Shown piece by piece: positions 18,200 to 27,028 of a stretch of 64,000 nucleotides of DNA. The position numbers and the translations under genes were made by a program. Position 1 is the stretch's first letter. Each line of letters opens with the position of its first letter. The notes below the pieces were generated by a model, which was not told the DNA's origin, did not search any database, and was given only the letters and a program-made list of their open reading frames with translations. The stretch is from NCBI RefSeq assembly GCF_003602235.1, contig NZ_QZVS01000090.1, forward strand, positions 82,689-146,688. Reading direction: 5' to 3'. The DNA comes from Cryobacterium melibiosiphilum (GTDB lineage: Bacteria; Actinomycetota; Actinomycetes; Actinomycetales; Microbacteriaceae).

Positions 18200-19606
18200 A
18201 TGCTGGATCCGCGTTCCGTCCCGGCCTATCGTGGCGAGGCCACGACCCGGCCGGGCTACCTCGGCCTCGACGCCCTGACCGACCTGGTCGCCGCCGGCAC
18301 GATCGACACCGTGATCGTCGCCTTCACCGACATGCAGGGCCGGCTGGTCGGAAAACGCGTCTCGGCGCGGTTGTTCCTCGAGGAAGTGCGCGAACACGGC
18401 GCCGAATGCTGCAATTACCTGCTCGCCGTCGACGTGGACATGAACACCGTCGACGGCTACGCGATGTCCAGTTGGTCGCGCGGCTACGGCGACATGGCGA
18501 TGATCCCCGACCTCACGACGCTGCGCCTGGCTCCCTGGCTCCCGGGCACGGCCCTCGTCACCGCCGACCTGCAGTGGCAGGACGCCCGGCCCGTCGTTGC
18601 CAGCCCGCGGCAGATCCTGCAGAAGCAGCTGGCCCGGCTGCACAGTCGCGGCCTGACCGCCCTGGTCGGCACGGAGCTCGAGTTCCTCGTTTTCGACGAC
18701 GACTACCGCACGGCCTGGCGTAAGGGCTACCGCGACCTCACTCCCGGCAGCGACTACAACGTGGACTACGCCCTGCTCGCGTCGACGCGGATGGAACCAC
18801 TGTTGCGGGACATCCGCCTCGCCATGGACGGCGCGGGAATGTACTGCGAGGGGGTGAAGGGCGAGTGCAATCTCGGCCAGCAGGAGATCGCGTTCCGCTA
18901 CGCGGATGCCCTCACCACCTGCGACAACCACTCAATCTATAAAAATGGGGCAAAAGAGATCGCCGCTGAACACGGCAAGAGCCTCACCTTCATGGCCAAG
19001 TTCAACGAGCGCGAGGGCAACAGCTGTCACATCCACATCAGCCTGCGCGACGAGGACGGTTCACCGATTTTCGCTCAGGCGGATGCCGAACACGGCATGT
19101 CAACGCTGTTCCGGCAGTTTGTGGCCGGCCAGCTCGCCGCCATGCGCGAGCTCACCCTGTTCTCAGCCCCCAACATCAACTCGTACAAACGCTATGTCGA
19201 CGGCAGCTTCGCGCCGACGGCGATCGTGTGGGGCCTCGACAATCGAACCTGCGCCCTGCGCGTGGTGGGCCACGGGGCGAGCCTGCGCGTGGAAAACCGG
19301 GTGCCGGGCGGCGACGTGAACCAGTACCTCGCGGTCAGCGCCCTCATCGCGGCCGGCCTGTACGGCATCGAGAACGAACTCGAGCTGGAGCCGGCGTTCC
19401 CCGGCAACGCATATTCGAGCGCGGCCGACCGCGTGCCGTCTACGCTGCGGGCCGCCGTCGGAGCCTTCGCCACCTCGACGGTGGCCCGGGAAGCGTTTGG
19501 CGATGAGGTCGTCGAGCACTACCTGAACAATGCCCGGGTGGAGCTGGCCGCCTTCGATGCGGCCGTGACGGACTGGGAGCGGGTGCGCGGTTTTGAACGG
19601 CTCTGA
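18200..19606 (+). CDS. Glutamine synthetase-like gamma-glutamyl-amine ligase (GlnA4 type)
   Basis: This 468-residue protein has the glutamine synthetase fold: an N-terminal beta-grasp region (IVAFTDMQGRLVGKRVSARLF) and a catalytic domain with GTELEFLVFDDDY, KGECNLGQQEIAFRY, GNSCHIHISL, NSYKRYVDGSFAPTAIVWG and SLRVENRVPGGDVNQYLA. It lacks the adenylylation-loop tyrosine context of GlnA1. With an ethanolamine-type permease upstream and a glutamyl hydrolase-like gene downstream, ligation of glutamate to ethanolamine or a polyamine is more likely than ammonia assimilation. Streptomyces GlnA4 and mycobacterial Rv2860c are the nearest described examples I recall. GAGGAGA sits six to twelve bases before the ATG. 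Confidence 0.85.
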   Translation: MLDPRSVPAYRGEATTRPGYLGLDALTDLVAAGTIDTVIVAFTDMQGRLVGKRVSARLFLEEVREHGAECCNYLLAVDVDMNTVDGYAMSSWSRGYGDMAMIPDLTTLRLAPWLPGTALVTADLQWQDARPVVASPRQILQKQLARLHSRGLTALVGTELEFLVFDDDYRTAWRKGYRDLTPGSDYNVDYALLASTRMEPLLRDIRLAMDGAGMYCEGVKGECNLGQQEIAFRYADALTTCDNHSIYKNGAKEIAAEHGKSLTFMAKFNEREGNSCHIHISLRDEDGSPIFAQADAEHGMSTLFRQFVAGQLAAMRELTLFSAPNINSYKRYVDGSFAPTAIVWGLDNRTCALRVVGHGASLRVENRVPGGDVNQYLAVSALIAAGLYGIENELELEPAFPGNAYSSAADRVPSTLRAAVGAFATSTVAREAFGDEVVEHYLNNARVELAAFDAAVTDWERVRGFERL

Positions 19607-20414
19607 GCGGCGCCTCACTGAGGACGACACGCCGCTGATCGGCGTGACGACCTACCGCGAAATCGCGAGCACCGGGGTCTGGACCGTGCCGGCCGCCTTT
19701 CTGCCCGCCAGCTACCTCGATTCGGTCACCCGCGCGGGCGGCGTGGCGGTGCTGCTGCCGCCTCAGCCGACCTCCCCCGCAATCGTCGCCCGGGTGCTCG
19801 AGGGCCTCGATGGCCTGGTCTGTACCGGCGGTCGGGACATCGACCCGGCCCGCTACGGCAAGGTGAGGCATCCGCAGACCGACAGCCCGCGGCACGACCG
19901 CGACGCCTGGGAGGCTGAGCTGCTCAGCCAGGCCATCGCGCGCGACCTGCCCTTCCTCGGCATCTGCCGCGGCGCCCAGCTGCTCAACGTCGTGTGCCGC
20001 GGCACCCTGCACCAGCACGTGCCCGACATCGTCGGCACCGAGAGCTACCGGACCGGCGACGGGGTCTACGGCAGCGTGTCGGTCGACGTCGCCCCGGGCT
20101 CCCGGCTGCACGCCCTGATCGGAACGGATGCCGCACTTCCCACACCGGCGCAGGTTGCCGTCTACCATCACCAGGCCATCGACGAGCTTGGCGCCGACCT
20201 CACCGTCACCGCCCGCGCCGCTGACGGAATCGTGCAGGCGATCGAGCTGGCCGGAGCGACGTTTGGGATCGCGGTGCAGTGGCATCCCGAGGAACAGGCG
20301 GACGACATCCGCCTGTTCGTGGGCCTCGTGACGGCGGCTGCGACGTACCGGGCCCGGAAAGAGACGAATCAGGCACCGAATCAGGCACCGCTGACAGGCA
20401 GGAGTACACCATGA
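19593..20414 (+). CDS. Class I glutamine amidotransferase-like gamma-glutamyl hydrolase (PuuD type)
   Basis: This 273-residue peptidase C26 protein has the triad cysteine C125 in FLGICRGAQLLN and the triad histidine in AVQWHPEEQ near the C-terminus. ASYLDSVTRAGGVAVLLPP and GLVCTGGRDIDPARYG match PuuD-like enzymes that cleave gamma-glutamyl amides. It probably removes glutamate from the oxidised gamma-glutamyl intermediate made by the upstream ligase. The suggested TTG start overlaps the ligase gene by 14 bases; no better start precedes the first beta strand. The stop overlaps the SDR ATG in an ATGA quartet. Confidence 0.85.
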   Translation: MNGSERRLTEDDTPLIGVTTYREIASTGVWTVPAAFLPASYLDSVTRAGGVAVLLPPQPTSPAIVARVLEGLDGLVCTGGRDIDPARYGKVRHPQTDSPRHDRDAWEAELLSQAIARDLPFLGICRGAQLLNVVCRGTLHQHVPDIVGTESYRTGDGVYGSVSVDVAPGSRLHALIGTDAALPTPAQVAVYHHQAIDELGADLTVTARAADGIVQAIELAGATFGIAVQWHPEEQADDIRLFVGLVTAAATYRARKETNQAPNQAPLTGRSTP

Positions 20415-21199
20415 GCCCCTCCGCGAGCGATCTCACCCAGCGGCTGCGTGGCCGCATCGCCGTGATCACCGGCGGTGCCGGCGGAATCGGGCTCGCGACC
20501 GCGCGCCGGTTCGCGGCCGAAGGCGCCACCGTGGTGATCGGCGACGTCGACGAGACGGCCGGGCTGCGCGCCGCCGACCAGGTCAACGGGTTGTTCGTAA
20601 AGGTCGACGTGACCAGTCAGGACGAGGTCGACGCCCTGTTCGACACCACCTACCTGCTCTACGGAGCGGTGGACGTGGCGTTCAACAATGCCGGCATCTC
20701 CCCCACCGACGACGCCTCGATCGAGTCGACGGAGCTGCCGGCCTGGCAACGCGTGCAGGACGTCAATCTCACCTCGGTGTACCTCTGCTCCCGGGCGGCG
20801 CTGCGCTACATGACCCGGCAGGGTCGCGGATCGATCATCAACACCGCGAGTTTCGTGGCCGTGATGGGGTCAGCCACGAGCCAGATCTCCTACACGGCAT
20901 CCAAGGGTGGAGTGCTCGCCCTCAGTCGCGAGCTCGGTGTGCAGTTCGCGCGCCGGGGCATCCGGGTGAATGCCCTCTGCCCGGGACCGGTGAATACGCC
21001 GCTGCTGCAGGAGTTGTTCGCGAAGGACCCCCAGGCGGCCGCCCGCCGCCTGGTGCACGTGCCGATGGGCCGCTTCGCCGAGCCAGAGGAGGTCGCCGCC
21101 GCCGTCGCATTCCTCGCAAGCGATGACAGCTCCTTCATCACGGCCAGCACCTTCTTGGTCGACGGCGGCATCAGTTCCGCGTACACCACCCCGTTCTAG
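20411..21199 (+). CDS. SDR family oxidoreductase
   Basis: This 262-residue short-chain dehydrogenase has the NAD(P)-binding motif TGGAGGIGLA near 20-29, an acidic residue after strand 2 (GDVDE, favouring NAD), NNAG at about 88-91, and a catalytic Ser-Tyr-Lys set in SQISYTASKGG. The C-terminal DDSSFITASTFLVDGG is typical. It follows the ligase and hydrolase genes, mirroring the mycobacterial glnA4 cluster, where an SDR also occurs. It would oxidise a hydroxyl intermediate of the amine pathway, which is inference. The ATG is preceded by AGGAG and overlaps the upstream stop. Confidence 0.88.
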   Translation: MSPSASDLTQRLRGRIAVITGGAGGIGLATARRFAAEGATVVIGDVDETAGLRAADQVNGLFVKVDVTSQDEVDALFDTTYLLYGAVDVAFNNAGISPTDDASIESTELPAWQRVQDVNLTSVYLCSRAALRYMTRQGRGSIINTASFVAVMGSATSQISYTASKGGVLALSRELGVQFARRGIRVNALCPGPVNTPLLQELFAKDPQAAARRLVHVPMGRFAEPEEVAAAVAFLASDDSSFITASTFLVDGGISSAYTTPF

Positions 21200-21214
21200 A
21201 ACGTCGTCCCAGTC

Positions 21215-21276
21215 TCGCGAGTGAGCAATAAATGCACTTCCCGTGCCCGGGAAGTGCATTTATTGCTCACTCGCGA
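21215..21276. repeat. 62-bp palindromic repeat, copy B
   Basis: Two perfect 29-base arms (21215-21243 and 21248-21276) surround a TGCC loop. The copy lies after the SDR stop and before the DUF559 gene, both on the plus strand. Confidence 0.95.
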
Positions 21277-21343
21277 AGTGGAGGCTCAGGTTGGGCTGTG
21301 GAGAACCGTCGTCGAACCGCCGCGCGGGGGCACTGTGGGTGGC

Positions 21344-22264
21344 ATGCCTCGACTCGTTCCGCTCCCCGACGACTTTCGTTCGCGACCGTTCTCGACGCGG
21401 GAAGCGCGTGCACGCGGGGTTTCCCTCGGGCGGCTGCGCAGCGCCGACCTGCTCAAGCCCTTTCCGGCCGTTCGAGAGGTTCGGACACCGACGCCCTCGA
21501 TCGATACCGCCTGCGCGAGCTACGGCGAGCGGATGCCGCCAAGCCAATCGTTCAGCCACGCCACGGCCGCACGGTTGCACGGCCTGCCGCTGCCGCGGCG
21601 GGTGCAGGCCGCGGGCGTGATCGAGGTGAGTGTGGAGCTACCGGGCCAGTGTCCGCGGGTCGTGGGGGTTCGCGGGCATCGGGTCACGGCGGGCAGCGTC
21701 AGAACGGTGCTGGTGCGGGGGTTCCGGGTGGCCGCGCCGGTGGACACGTGGTGCCAGCTCGCATCCGTTCTTTCGCTCGACGAATTGATCGTCGTCGGTG
21801 ACGCACTCGTCCGGCGCCAGAGCCCGCCCGCCACGCTGCCAGAATTGCGAGCAGCCGTCGCGGACTTCGCCGGGCATCGCGGGGCGAAAAAACTGCGCGA
21901 GGCCCTGATCTGGGTGCGCGCCGGGGTGGATTCACCTCGGGAGACCGAGCTGCGCCTGCTGCTCGTGCGCGCAGGGCTGCCCGAACCCGAAATCAACGGC
22001 ATCATCCGCAACCGGCTCGGCGTCAAGATCGCGACCGGAGACATCGTGTACCGGCGCTACAAAGTACTCGTGGAATATGACGGCGGCCAGCACCGCACCG
22101 ACGAGGAGCAATATCACTGGGACGTCGACCGTCTCGATGCGATCATGGCCGAGGGGTGGCGGGTGATCCGCATCAACAAGTCCCACCTGCGCACACGCAA
22201 CCGCGCCGTGTTCAAGGTCGAGAAAGCGCTCACGTCGGCGGGCTGGGTTCATGGCCGCGAGTGA
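21344..22264 (+). CDS. DUF559 (Vsr-like endonuclease fold) domain protein
   Basis: This 306-residue protein has a C-terminal DUF559-type domain, VYRRYKVLVEYDGGQHRTDEEQYHWDVDRLDAIMAEGWRVIRI region (about 247-290). Its D-x10-E/H-x-x-R-like polar pattern resembles the Vsr/restriction endonuclease fold. The N-terminal half has an AbiEi-like look (FSTREARARGVSLGRLRSADLL, SHATAARLHGLPLP). Such proteins are abundant in Microbacteriaceae, with no established role; toxin-antitoxin or DNA processing has been suggested by annotation only. The start at ATG 21344 avoids translating the palindrome. The stop codon TGA (22262-22264) is supplied by the downstream palindrome copy C. Confidence 0.7.
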   Translation: MPRLVPLPDDFRSRPFSTREARARGVSLGRLRSADLLKPFPAVREVRTPTPSIDTACASYGERMPPSQSFSHATAARLHGLPLPRRVQAAGVIEVSVELPGQCPRVVGVRGHRVTAGSVRTVLVRGFRVAAPVDTWCQLASVLSLDELIVVGDALVRRQSPPATLPELRAAVADFAGHRGAKKLREALIWVRAGVDSPRETELRLLLVRAGLPEPEINGIIRNRLGVKIATGDIVYRRYKVLVEYDGGQHRTDEEQYHWDVDRLDAIMAEGWRVIRINKSHLRTRNRAVFKVEKALTSAGWVHGRE

Positions 22265-22316
22265 GCAATAAATGCACTTCCCGAGCCCGGGAAGTGCATT
22301 TATTGCTCACTCGCGA
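22255..22316. repeat. 62-bp palindromic repeat, copy C
   Basis: This copy is nearly identical to copy B; only the outermost base of the left arm differs and the loop region reads AGCC. It overlaps the last codons and the stop of the DUF559 gene, and ends five bases before the convergent NCS2 permease gene. Confidence 0.95.
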
Positions 22317-22320
22317 GAAA

Positions 22321-23892
22321 CTAGCCCGCGAGGAGCAGTTCGATCGGGCCGCGCACGAAGAAGAACACGAAGCCGAGGGCGACGACCCAGAGCAGCGGGC
22401 TGACCTCGCGGGCCTTGCCCGAGAAGCTGCGCACGAGAACCCAGGCGATGAAGCCGGCGCCGATGCCGTTGGCGATCGAGTAGGTCAGCGGCATCACGAT
22501 GATGGTCAGGAACACCGGCAGCACGATCGAGAACTCGCTGAAGTCGATGTGCCGAATCTGCGACACCATGAGCGCACCGACGATGACGAGCGCGGCGGCG
22601 GCGACCTCGAGCGGCACGATCATGGTCAGCGGCGTGAAGAACATCGCGGCGATGAACAGCAGGCCGGTCACGACGTTCGCGAATCCGGTGCGCGCTCCTT
22701 CACCGATGCCGGCGCCCGATTCGATGAAGACGGTGTTCGACGAAGCGGATGCCGCGCCACCGGCGACCGCGCCGATCCCCTCCACGATGAGGGCGCTCTT
22801 CAGGCGCGGGAAATGGCCGTTCTTGTTGGCCAGGCCAGCCTCGGTGGCCAGGCCCGTCATGGTGCCCATGGCGTCGAAGAAGTTGGTGAAGACGAGCGTG
22901 AAGACGAGCATCACGCCGGCGAGCAGGCCGATGCGGTCGAAGGCGCCGAAGCTGACCTGGCCGAGCAGGCTGAGGTCGGGCACCGCGACGATCGACGACG
23001 GCAGCACGGGGGCGTTGAGGTTCCAGCCGGCCGGGTTGGTGCCGAGCGAGGGGCCGACCTTGAAGATGGCCTCGAGGATCACGGCGATGACGGTCGTGGT
23101 GACGATGCCGATCAAGAGCGCGGCCTTGACCTTACGGGCCAGCAGCACGCCGGTGATGATCAGGCCGAGCACGAAGACGGCCGTCGGCAGGGTCGCGACC
23201 GAGCCGGCATCGCCAAGCTGCACGGGCGGCGAGGCCGCGCCGCTGGCCCGCACGAATCCGGAGTCGACGAGGCCGATGAAGGCGATGAACAGGCCGATGC
23301 CGACGGTGATGGCAATTTTCAGTTGATGCGGGATGGCGTTGAAGATGAGTTCCCGCATGCCGGTCGAGGCCAGCAGCACGATGATGAGGCCGTTGATGAC
23401 GACGAGTCCCATGGCCTCCGACCAGGTGACCTGGCCGACGACACTCACCGCGAGGAACGAGTTGATGCCGAGGCCGGCGGCGAACCCGAACGGAAGCCGG
23501 GCGATGACGCCGAACAGGATCGTCATGACCCCGGCGGTCAGGGCGGTCACCGCAGCAACCTGCGCGTTGGGCAGCCAGTTGCCGTTCACGTCGAGGGCAG
23601 CCTGGTCGGCGCTGAAACCGCCGAGGATCAGCGGGTTGAGAATGACGATGTACGCCATCGTGACGAAGGTGACGACGCCGCCGCGGGTTTCCCGGGCCCA
23701 GGTCGAGCCCCGACGGGTGATCTCGAAGTAGCGATCGACGCGGGCACGCAGGCCGGTGCGAGTGTCGGGCGCGGCATCCGCTGCAGCGGCGGTGGCATCC
23801 GGAGCGTCGGCGGGCAGACCGGTGGTGCTGGTGTTCTCAGAGCGTGAAATGGTGTTCTCCCGTGCCGGTTTCGGCGTGACCGGGTCGAACAC
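22321..23892 (-). CDS. NCS2 purine permease (AzgA/PbuG type)
   Basis: This transporter of about 523 residues has twelve to fourteen membrane segments. Family marks are TFVTMAYIVILNPLILG, FGFAAGLGINSFLAVSVV, VFTNFFDAMGTMTGLA and SASSNTVFIESGAGIGEGARTG, which together point to the adenine/guanine/hypoxanthine AzgA branch. A polar, Thr/Ala-rich N-terminal tail of about 50 residues precedes the first helix. The start is uncertain: GTG 23892 is preceded at 14 bases by TAAACT, while an ATT at 23850 has GGGAGA eight bases before it. It converges with the DUF559 gene. Confidence 0.85.
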   Translation of the reverse strand: MFDPVTPKPARENTISRSENTSTTGLPADAPDATAAAADAAPDTRTGLRARVDRYFEITRRGSTWARETRGGVVTFVTMAYIVILNPLILGGFSADQAALDVNGNWLPNAQVAAVTALTAGVMTILFGVIARLPFGFAAGLGINSFLAVSVVGQVTWSEAMGLVVINGLIIVLLASTGMRELIFNAIPHQLKIAITVGIGLFIAFIGLVDSGFVRASGAASPPVQLGDAGSVATLPTAVFVLGLIITGVLLARKVKAALLIGIVTTTVIAVILEAIFKVGPSLGTNPAGWNLNAPVLPSSIVAVPDLSLLGQVSFGAFDRIGLLAGVMLVFTLVFTNFFDAMGTMTGLATEAGLANKNGHFPRLKSALIVEGIGAVAGGAASASSNTVFIESGAGIGEGARTGFANVVTGLLFIAAMFFTPLTMIVPLEVAAAALVIVGALMVSQIRHIDFSEFSIVLPVFLTIIVMPLTYSIANGIGAGFIAWVLVRSFSGKAREVSPLLWVVALGFVFFFVRGPIELLLAG

Positions 23893-23983
23893 GTCGCAGA
23901 CAGATAAGTTTACGCCGTCCGGCCCCATTCGGGGAACGCATGGCCGGTGTTCGGCAGGCGTTCGAGGTGCTGTCGAGAATCGT

Positions 23984-25534
23984 TCAGACGTGCGGCACGA
24001 AAGCTCCCCACGCGAGGCGCCGCTCGGCCAGCGGGTCGGCCTCGATGCGGTCGACGGCATCGATGATGAGCGTCTCCCGGGAGGCCTCGTCGTAGCGCGG
24101 CCAGTCGGCATCCGGCACCCCGGTCGCGGCGAAGTTCAGCCACCAGTACTGCATGCGGGCACCGATCTGCTGGAACGTGCGACGCCCGCCGAGCGAGGTC
24201 ATCGCCCGCCCGAACCAGCCGTCAAGCCGGTCGAACAGGGGAAACAGCTCGAGGCCGTGGGTGGCATCGAGGCCCATCCGCCGCACCAGCCGCGGAGCCG
24301 CGTCGAAGCGGTAGAAGAACACCGGAGCGTAGCGCGAGTGCCGCTCCCCCACCTTCACGCTCGGGTACCAGAACGAGTAGTCGCCGCCGAAATCGAGCGC
24401 CGGCCGCAGCGCCGGAATGCCGGGGTACTGCGCTTTCAGCGCCTTGCGGGCCTTCTTCTTGGTCTTCTTGAAAATGGCGCGGATGCGAGGGGGCGTCGTC
24501 GCGAGGATGTCGATGCGCCCGCTGAACAGCGAGCCCTCACGGGCATTGGTGCCGATAATCAGGGGCACCCGGTGGGCGCGACCGTCACGGAAGGCGTCAA
24601 GGGGGCGCTCGGGGAGAAAAACACCGTCGATGACCGGGCAGAGCGGAATCGTGCCCGGGTAGCGGTCGGGGCTCTGCACCGTGAACCGGGTCGTCAGTTC
24701 GGCCAGCCGGGCCGGAGTGGCCCCGAGCAGCAGGGCGGCGGCGGCCGCGGGTTCCCAGTCCCCGTCTTCGCCATCGGCGGCGAGGCTGTCGACGAATTCG
24801 CCGGCCCAGACGGCGGTGAGCGCCGGCGGGTAGACCGCGTTCGGCGGGGCGCTCTGCGCGATCGCGCGCTGGAAGAGCCCGGCCGCCGCCGGCACCGTCA
24901 TGAGGGTCGTCACCGCGTTGCCGCCGGCTGATTCGCCGAACACCGTGACCTGGTTCGGGTCGCCGCCGAATGCGGCAATGTTGCCCTGCACCCACTGCAG
25001 CGCCGCGACCTGGTCGCGCACTCCGAGGTTGCTCTCGAACGGCCGTTCCGGCGTGGAATACCGGCTGAAATCGAGGTAGCCGAGCGCCCCCAGCCGATAG
25101 TTGAAGCTGACATAGAGGATGCCGCCGCGCCGCACGAGGCCCTCGCCCTGCCTGGGGACTTCCCGCGACGAGCCGACGCTGTATGCGCCGCCGTGGATGA
25201 AGACCATGACCGGCCGCAGGGCCCTGCTGGGGGCATCCGGTGCCAGCACGTTGAGGTTCAGGCAGTCTTCGCCCTGCGGGATGCGCGGGTGAGCGCCGAT
25301 GAACTGCCCCTTGTGGCTCTGCGGGGCGACCGGCCCCCAGTCGCTGGCGTCGCGCACGCCGGGCCACGCCGCGGGCGGCTCCGGCGCCCGAAAGCGCAAG
25401 CGGCCGATCGGCGCCGCCGCATAGGGGATACCGCGCCAGGCCCGCACGCCGCGCTCACGGATGCCGCGGACCACCCCGGTTGCCACGGTCACGTCGAGCG
25501 GTTCCATGGTGCCCGTGCGGGCGAGTCGGCTCAT
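23984..25534 (-). CDS. Type B carboxylesterase
   Basis: This 516-residue alpha/beta hydrolase of the carboxylesterase/lipase family begins with the typical TGVVRGIRERGVRAWRGIPYAAAPIGRLRF. The oxyanion hole is VMVFIHGGAY near 110, the nucleophile serine lies in TVFGESAGGN near 196, and the histidine is probably in THGLELFPLF near 424. There is no signal peptide, so it is probably cytoplasmic. A basic stretch KKTKKKARKALKAQ around 350 is unusual for the family. The substrate is unknown. TAGGAT lies six bases before the ATG. It diverges from the uracil permease gene. Confidence 0.85.
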   Translation of the reverse strand: MSRLARTGTMEPLDVTVATGVVRGIRERGVRAWRGIPYAAAPIGRLRFRAPEPPAAWPGVRDASDWGPVAPQSHKGQFIGAHPRIPQGEDCLNLNVLAPDAPSRALRPVMVFIHGGAYSVGSSREVPRQGEGLVRRGGILYVSFNYRLGALGYLDFSRYSTPERPFESNLGVRDQVAALQWVQGNIAAFGGDPNQVTVFGESAGGNAVTTLMTVPAAAGLFQRAIAQSAPPNAVYPPALTAVWAGEFVDSLAADGEDGDWEPAAAAALLLGATPARLAELTTRFTVQSPDRYPGTIPLCPVIDGVFLPERPLDAFRDGRAHRVPLIIGTNAREGSLFSGRIDILATTPPRIRAIFKKTKKKARKALKAQYPGIPALRPALDFGGDYSFWYPSVKVGERHSRYAPVFFYRFDAAPRLVRRMGLDATHGLELFPLFDRLDGWFGRAMTSLGGRRTFQQIGARMQYWWLNFAATGVPDADWPRYDEASRETLIIDAVDRIEADPLAERRLAWGAFVPHV

Positions 25535-25655
25535 GCTTCGATCCTATTTGTTCCGGGGATCGCGAAATTGTAACTACGATCGACAAGGATTGCACGAGCA
25601 CGACGGTGCATGAACCGGCATTGCATCGACAGCGCAGCAAGCGGAACGAGACACC

Positions 25656-26996
25656 ATGGCACGACCCATCCTCCCCTGGACCCTGCACGGCGACGGCAAG
25701 ACCGTCGGTGAAGATGAGGTCGTCGCCCCCGGCGAACGCCTCAATTGGCCCCTGACCATTGGCATCGGCGCCCAGCACGTCGTCGCCATGTTCGGCGCCA
25801 CGTTCCTCGTGCCGCTGCTCACCGACTTTCCGCCGAGCACGACGCTGCTGTTCTCCGGCATCGGCACGCTATTGTTCCTCATCATCACCGGCAACCGCCT
25901 GCCCAGCTACCTGGGGTCGTCGTTCGCGTTCATCGCCCCGATCACCGCGGCGACGGCATCCGCCGGCATGGGCAGCGCGCTGTTCGGCATTCTGGCCGTG
26001 GGCGTGCTGCTCGCCCTCGTCGGCGTGATCGTTCAGCTCACCGGCACCGGGTGGATCGACGCGCTGATGCCGCCGATCGTGTCGGGTGCGATCGTCGCCC
26101 TGATCGGCTTCAACCTGGCGCCGGTCGCCAAGGCGAACTTCGACCGCGCGCCCGTCACCGCGCTGATCACCCTGGTCGCGGTCATTCTCTGCACCGTTCT
26201 GTTCCGCGGCATTCTCGGCCGGCTGTCGATCTTCCTCGGCGTCATCGTGGGCTACGTGGCCGCGGTCGCGTTCGGCGAGGTCGACTTCAGCAAGGTCACC
26301 GATGCGCCGTGGGTCGGCCTGCCGCCGTTCATGCTGCCGACGAACCCACTCACGGACCCCGCCGTCTTCGGCGTGCTGCCGGCCTTCCTGCCTGTCGTGC
26401 TCGTATTGATCGCCGAGAACGTCGGCCACATTCGCGGCGTGGCCCAGATGACGGATGCGAAAGTGAACCGGGTCACCGGGCGAGCCCTGCTCGCCGACGG
26501 CCTGGCCACCATGCTCGCCGGCTTCAGTGGCGGCAGCGGCACCACCACCTACGGTGAGAACATCGGCGTGATGGCCGCGACCCGCATCTACTCGACGGCC
26601 GCCTACTGGGTCGCCGGCATCGTCGCGGTGCTGCTCGGCCTCTCCCCCAAGGTCGGCGCGGTCATCAACACCATTCCGGCCGGCGTGCTCGGCGGCGTGA
26701 CGACGGCGCTCTACGGACTGATCGGCGTCATCGGCGTGAAGATCTGGCTCGACAACAGGGTCGACTTCACCAAGCCGGTCAACCAGTTCACCGCCGCGAC
26801 CGCGTTGATCATCGGCATCGCCGACTTCACGCTGAATGCGGGCACGCTCAGCTTCAACGGCATCGCGCTCGGCACCGTCGCAGCCATCTCGATCTACCAC
26901 CTGATGACGCTCATCACCCGGCTGCGCGCCCCGCGCCCGGGAGCGACCATCGAGCCGCCGGTCGGCACGACCGAGCCGGACCGCGCCGCGGTCTAG
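25656..26996 (+). CDS. uraA: NCS2 uracil/xanthine permease
   Basis: This 446-residue proton symporter of the nucleobase-ascorbate family has about fourteen helices in the UraA arrangement. Markers are GIGAQHVVAMFGATFLVPLL at about 36-55, the substrate-binding glutamate in VVLVLIAENVGHIRG, and the second binding motif SGGSGTTTYGENIGVMAATR. These fit uracil better than purine substrates. It is monocistronic and is followed 32 bases later by the RsbQ-like gene, which has its own promoter-like box. The ATG at 25656 precedes the first conserved strand by about 30 residues, as in homologues. Confidence 0.87.
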   Translation: MARPILPWTLHGDGKTVGEDEVVAPGERLNWPLTIGIGAQHVVAMFGATFLVPLLTDFPPSTTLLFSGIGTLLFLIITGNRLPSYLGSSFAFIAPITAATASAGMGSALFGILAVGVLLALVGVIVQLTGTGWIDALMPPIVSGAIVALIGFNLAPVAKANFDRAPVTALITLVAVILCTVLFRGILGRLSIFLGVIVGYVAAVAFGEVDFSKVTDAPWVGLPPFMLPTNPLTDPAVFGVLPAFLPVVLVLIAENVGHIRGVAQMTDAKVNRVTGRALLADGLATMLAGFSGGSGTTTYGENIGVMAATRIYSTAAYWVAGIVAVLLGLSPKVGAVINTIPAGVLGGVTTALYGLIGVIGVKIWLDNRVDFTKPVNQFTAATALIIGIADFTLNAGTLSFNGIALGTVAAISIYHLMTLITRLRAPRPGATIEPPVGTTEPDRAAV

Positions 26997-27028
26997 CCGC
27001 CCGCAACGGCAGAGACTACAGTCAAGAA

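Noticed and set aside
21215..22316. Insertion sequence with terminal inverted repeats
   Set aside because: No transposase, no target-site duplication could be recognised, and the flanking units are complete palindromes rather than opposed ends. Kept as a finding, not called as an IS.
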